Assembly: GCA_013811945.1 (NCBI GenBank)
Contig: JACCUI010000255.1
Coordinates: 1-64,000, forward strand
DNA from: Pyrinomonadaceae bacterium
GTDB lineage: Bacteria; Acidobacteriota; Blastocatellia; Pyrinomonadales; Pyrinomonadaceae
Reading direction: 5' to 3'
DNA length: 64,000 nt
The position numbers and the translations under genes were made by a program. Numbering within the stretch: position 1 is the stretch's first letter; each line of letters starts with the position of its first letter. Shown here in pieces: positions 61,246 to 64,000 of the stretch. A model generated the notes under the pieces. That model was not told the origin of the DNA, did not search any database, and saw only the letters and a list, made by a program, of their open reading frames with translations.

Positions 61246-61248
61246 GCT

Positions 61249-61429
61249 CTACGGAACCGGAAGCGGTAGCGATCGCACTCAACCAACCAGATCACTATGT
61301 TGTCACCAATTTGGCTCGGCGCCGATCCGGTTGGATGAAGATTTCTATGCCGCACTCTTTCCCTATGTGTTTGTCCAGCGAACAATCAATTCGTTAGTTG
61401 AGTGCGGTCGCTACCGCTCCCGGTTCTGT
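61249..61429. repeat. Palindromic repeat family R9
   Basis: CGGAACCGGAAGCGGTAGCG with ATCGCACTCAACCAAC pairs with GTTAGTTGAGTGCGGTCG and CTACCGCTCCCGGTTCTG across about 100 bases. It starts right after the pseudogene stop and ends 30 bases before the beta-propeller gene stop. Confidence 0.82.
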
Positions 61430-61459
61430 TTTTAGGGTTGCTTGCCGTCCAAGCTCCCT

Positions 61460-62698
61460 CTATTTCTTCTCCCCCACATCGTAAGCATAAATAGTGTCCT
61501 GGTCCCGAAGGTATAACCGGCCACCGGCTATGACTGGATGCGCCCAGGTCGGTAAGGAGTCTTGCTGGATGCGGAAGCGACCTTTCTCCTGATATCCCGT
61601 AGGCGTCGCTGCGACGAGCCCAACCACGCCGTTCTCGCTCAGTGCGTAGAGATGACCGTCGGCGTAGACCAATGAGCCTTTGCCCACGCTGCGGTCTTTC
61701 CAGGCGACCTCACCGGTGTCGAAACGCATGGCCGTCAGGATGCCGCTGGAAAAGCCGTACATGTGATCGCCGACGAGAATCGAACTGCTGTGGTGATTCC
61801 GCATCTCCTTCGTGAAGTAGACCTCAGATACCCCTAGCCCGTTTGCCTTGATCTCGACGAGACCGCCGCCGTTCCCATAGTCTGAAGAAATGAAGACACG
61901 GTTGCCGCGCGCGACCGGGGTCGCTGCGTTGGCCACGTTGTTGGCTGCACGCGGGTACTCCCAGAGAAGCTTTCCGTCTTTCACGTCTAACCCCAGCCCG
62001 CGCGTGTGGGTAAAGAAGACCACTTGTGTCGTGTTCCCGACCTGAAGGGGAATCGCCGAGGAATAGCCGGCTCGGTCGCTCTGGCTCTTCCAGATTAAGG
62101 ATCCGTCTTTTTTATTGAGCGCGACAATGGAAGCGCCGGGCCCGCCTGCGTTGACCAGCAGTTTCTCGCCAACCACCAGCGGCGACTCGCTGATCCCCCA
62201 AGTGATGTTCGAGCCGCCAAACTTCTCGAGAACATTCATCGTCCAAATGAGCCGGCCTGTTCGCACGTCGAGGGCTGAGAGGTCACCGCTCCCCCCGAGG
62301 GCATAAAGGGTTTGGCCGTCTACGGTTGGGGTCCCGCGCGGGCCATCGCCACGATCGTTGCGGAAGCGAGTACCGGAGGCCGTGGCCCACGCTTCCTTTC
62401 CCGATGCGGCATCGAAAGCAATCACGTATTCGCGGTCTCCTCGGAGTCCCATCGTGAAGAGACGGCCTTTGGCAATCGCAAACGAAGAGTATCCCGCTCC
62501 CGCACCTGTGGCCTTCCAGGCCAGCGGCGGGCCGTTCTCGGGCCACTGTTTCAAGAGGCCCGTCTCTTTGGAGATTCCGTCACGGTTCGCACCGCGCCAT
62601 TGTGGCCAGTCAGCGCCGACCTGAGCAGCAATCTCGGTGGACAGAAACAGAGCGATAACTGCGAGACTCATCAGAGTCTTGATACTAATAGTCTTCAC
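61460..62698 (-). CDS. Exported PQQ-like beta-propeller protein 2
   Basis: A 412-residue protein with a signal peptide (LMSLAVIALFLSTEIAAQ) and BamB/PQQ-type blades. It opens DWPQWRGANRDGISKETGLL, has AASGKEAWATAS, RTGRLIWTMNVL, KKDGSLIWKSQS, VKDGKLLWEYP and DTGEVAWKDRS units, and closes RLYLRDQDTIYAYDVGEKK. It shares the WPQWRG.N.DG/NG start with the gene at 56060. No catalytic PQQ-dehydrogenase site is evident. The GTG start lies 11 bases after AAGGAG. Probably periplasmic; role unknown. The EamA gene lies upstream on the same strand. Confidence 0.88.
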   Translation of the reverse strand: MKTISIKTLMSLAVIALFLSTEIAAQVGADWPQWRGANRDGISKETGLLKQWPENGPPLAWKATGAGAGYSSFAIAKGRLFTMGLRGDREYVIAFDAASGKEAWATASGTRFRNDRGDGPRGTPTVDGQTLYALGGSGDLSALDVRTGRLIWTMNVLEKFGGSNITWGISESPLVVGEKLLVNAGGPGASIVALNKKDGSLIWKSQSDRAGYSSAIPLQVGNTTQVVFFTHTRGLGLDVKDGKLLWEYPRAANNVANAATPVARGNRVFISSDYGNGGGLVEIKANGLGVSEVYFTKEMRNHHSSSILVGDHMYGFSSGILTAMRFDTGEVAWKDRSVGKGSLVYADGHLYALSENGVVGLVAATPTGYQEKGRFRIQQDSLPTWAHPVIAGGRLYLRDQDTIYAYDVGEKK

Positions 62699-62798
62699 GT
62701 TCGAATCTCCTTATCTCATTGTCTCCTTAACGGAGGGGGGCAGCCGGAACTCTTAACAGTTGGGGAGGATGATTGTGAACATTCGTAGTGAAATAAAC

Positions 62799-63248
62799 TC
62801 ATGCCTGCGGTTTGAAATACAAGACCATGGCGGCGCCTGCGGCCGCCAACACGAAGCCGACGTAGAGCAAGGGATTGGGTGCTGTTCTGGGAGGATGCAG
62901 CCACATGGAAAAAAGTACATTGACGAGCGGCGCACCCGCGAAGACGAGCGGCATCACATAAGTTGGCAAGCCACCTGACTTAAAGGCAAAGATGATGCAG
63001 ACCGCACCAATAGCGCCCAGTGCCCCACCGCCGATTGCAGCTAAGGAGCCCTTTGTCGTGAAGCCTTGCAACTGGCCTTGATAGGACAGGTTGGCCACCG
63101 GCACCAACACTCCGATTAAGAAGTAAGCGAGTCCTACACAGAGCAACGCGCGCATCGGATTACCGAGCGCCACCTGACCGCGATGCAGCGCCGGACCATA
63201 CAGACCCCACGCCAGAGCCGCGCCCAGCGCGAAGATTATCCAAAGCAT
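62799..63248 (-). CDS. Half-size EamA/DMT-family transporter
   Basis: A 149-residue membrane protein with five hydrophobic segments: MLWIIFALGAALAWGLYGPA, ALLCVGLAYFLIGVLVP, GGALGAIGAVCIIFAFKSG, YVMPLVFAGAPLVNVLFSMW and LLYVGFVLAAAGAAMVLYF. This is one EamA repeat, half of a ten-helix drug/metabolite transporter, in the size of dimerising small members. The closing GFVLAAAGAAMVL is typical. The substrate is unknown. The start at 63248 was chosen for its position directly before the first helix, and a GGTCTCCC-side purine tract gives a weak ribosome-binding site. It precedes the beta-propeller gene by 100 bases. Confidence 0.82.
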   Translation of the reverse strand: MLWIIFALGAALAWGLYGPALHRGQVALGNPMRALLCVGLAYFLIGVLVPVANLSYQGQLQGFTTKGSLAAIGGGALGAIGAVCIIFAFKSGGLPTYVMPLVFAGAPLVNVLFSMWLHPPRTAPNPLLYVGFVLAAAGAAMVLYFKPQA

Positions 63249-63422
63249 TTGGGAGACCTCGTTTCGTTGGAACTTTTGTTCTTTATACTTTGTTTTTAGT
63301 ACCAGGAACTTTGTACCTTGCGATCAGTTTGGTAGTTCGTGGTTGGTATTCCGAACTGGAAGTTCAAATACCTTGGCCGCTAAAGTTCTAAGCACAAAGT
63401 TCAAGGTTCTATTCAGCATCCG

Positions 63423-64000
63423 CTAAAACGTTATTCTTAGTCCAAGTTGAATCTGCCGCGAAGAAGTTACCGTCGAGCGAATGACTCCAAACGTTGAAAG
63501 AGGCTGTTCTATGTCCGACGCTCCGGTGAAAGCGATTAGGCTGGGATTGCCAAAGTTCGCGCGATTGAAAATATTGAACGCCTCGACGCGAAATTGGATT
63601 AGCGCATTCTCGCCCAGGCGAGACCAGCGCGTTTTCTTCACGGCCGAGAAGTCAAAGGTCCGCAGGTTTGGACCAATCAAAACGCCCCGACCGAGATTAC
63701 CCAGCCGCCCTGCTGGTTGTAGCCGGAAAGCCGCAGGATCAAAATAACCTCCCGGATCGCCCACAACTGCCGTTTCTGCGTTAAAGCCAGGTGCGATGTT
63801 CGCGCGGTCAAAGCCAATCCCCGGCGCCAGCGATGGCGACCATTGAGAGCGGGAACGATTGCGGGCCACGAACACAGTCAAAGGATTTCCGCTCCGCATC
63901 TGACCAATCCCCGCCAGCTGCCAGCCGTCCAGAATCTTGCCAGTCACGCCGTTTAAGCCTCTCGCAAAGGGGATTTCCCAGGTGAAGTTGACGACCAGAT
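63423..64000 (-). CDS. Oar-like TonB-dependent receptor, C-terminal part (5' end outside window)
   Basis: The frame is open from the window end. It gives VVNFTWEIPFARGLNG, then GKILDGWQLAGIGQMRSGNP with LTVFVARNRSRSQW, FRVEAFNIFNRANFGNP near the end and a final GLRITF. These are the last strands of the acidobacterial TonB receptor barrel; the terminal Phe is the outer-membrane assembly signal. Similar strands close the receptor at 10383-13634 (VLFEFFNLLNRQNP, GFRIQF). The missing N-terminal part of about 900 residues lies beyond 64000. The substrate cannot be judged here. Confidence 0.88.
   Translation of the reverse strand, partial: LVVNFTWEIPFARGLNGVTGKILDGWQLAGIGQMRSGNPLTVFVARNRSRSQWSPSLAPGIGFDRANIAPGFNAETAVVGDPGGYFDPAAFRLQPAGRLGNLGRGVLIGPNLRTFDFSAVKKTRWSRLGENALIQFRVEAFNIFNRANFGNPSLIAFTGASDIEQPLSTFGVIRSTVTSSRQIQLGLRITF

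Overview
The window looks like a chromosomal segment of a soil-type Acidobacteriota bacterium, plausibly Blastocatellia-like; this is inferred from gene families, as no rRNA is present. The indicators are Oar-like TonB receptors with a carboxypeptidase-regulatory N-terminus, an acidobacterial-type ECF sigma factor overlapping a Ser/Thr kinase-TolB-TPR gene, many class-C beta-lactamase-like serine hydrolases, PQQ-type beta-propellers, and moderate GC. I see no rRNA, tRNA, CRISPR array, transposase or phage genes. Several genes are visibly decayed (SDR, SnoaL-like, serine hydrolases, a kinase tail, an amino-acid permease), each next to long intact genes.

Region by region. 1-8,500: a TPR-protein tail, a frameshifted SDR, two small exported proteins, the ECF sigma/kinase pair, DoxX, a broken SnoaL-like gene and a VOC protein. 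8,527-34,555: an accessory island for peptide and probably D-amino-acid use. It holds an RpiR regulator, a TonB receptor behind a strong promoter, a tricorn-like protease, a CocE/NonD hydrolase, a D-aminoacylase-like amidohydrolase, four intact serine hydrolases, two GNAT proteins, an N-acylamino-acid racemase/OSBS-type enolase-superfamily enzyme, an M19 dipeptidase homologue, a class I/II aminotransferase and the stump of an APC permease. Both metallo-hydrolases in it have lost the N-terminal HxH/HxD metal ligands. 34,800-38,200: a TetR gene with a perfect palindrome inside its promoter, an AraC regulator, a TPR protein and an arylamine N-acetyltransferase.

38,500-43,500: a compact signalling patch of two receiver-only proteins (one without its phospho-acceptor Asp), two Crp/Fnr regulators and a BON-domain membrane protein. 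A 16-bp TGTG-N8-CACA palindrome recurs in its intergenic regions. 43,593-47,121: an EF-P paralogue carrying the EfpL-type loop, an Fpg/Nei glycosylase and an M61-like protein whose HExxH reads HHxxH. 47,417-55,817: a LuxE-like acyl-activating enzyme, a LuxC-like acyl reductase, a GT4 glycosyltransferase and a LolD/FtsX-type ABC transporter, a candidate pathway for an exported aldehyde- or alcohol-derived glycolipid. 56,060-64,000: two PQQ-like propellers, a TPR protein, a serine-hydrolase pseudogene, a half-size EamA transporter and the C-terminus of a second TonB receptor.

Throughout the window lie long imperfect palindromes whose arms are often built of short quasi-tandem words. At least nine sequence families can be told apart. 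Most are intergenic, but one carries the start codon of the LuxC-like gene, one supplies the C-terminus of the glycosyltransferase, and two lie in frame inside the ABC permease.
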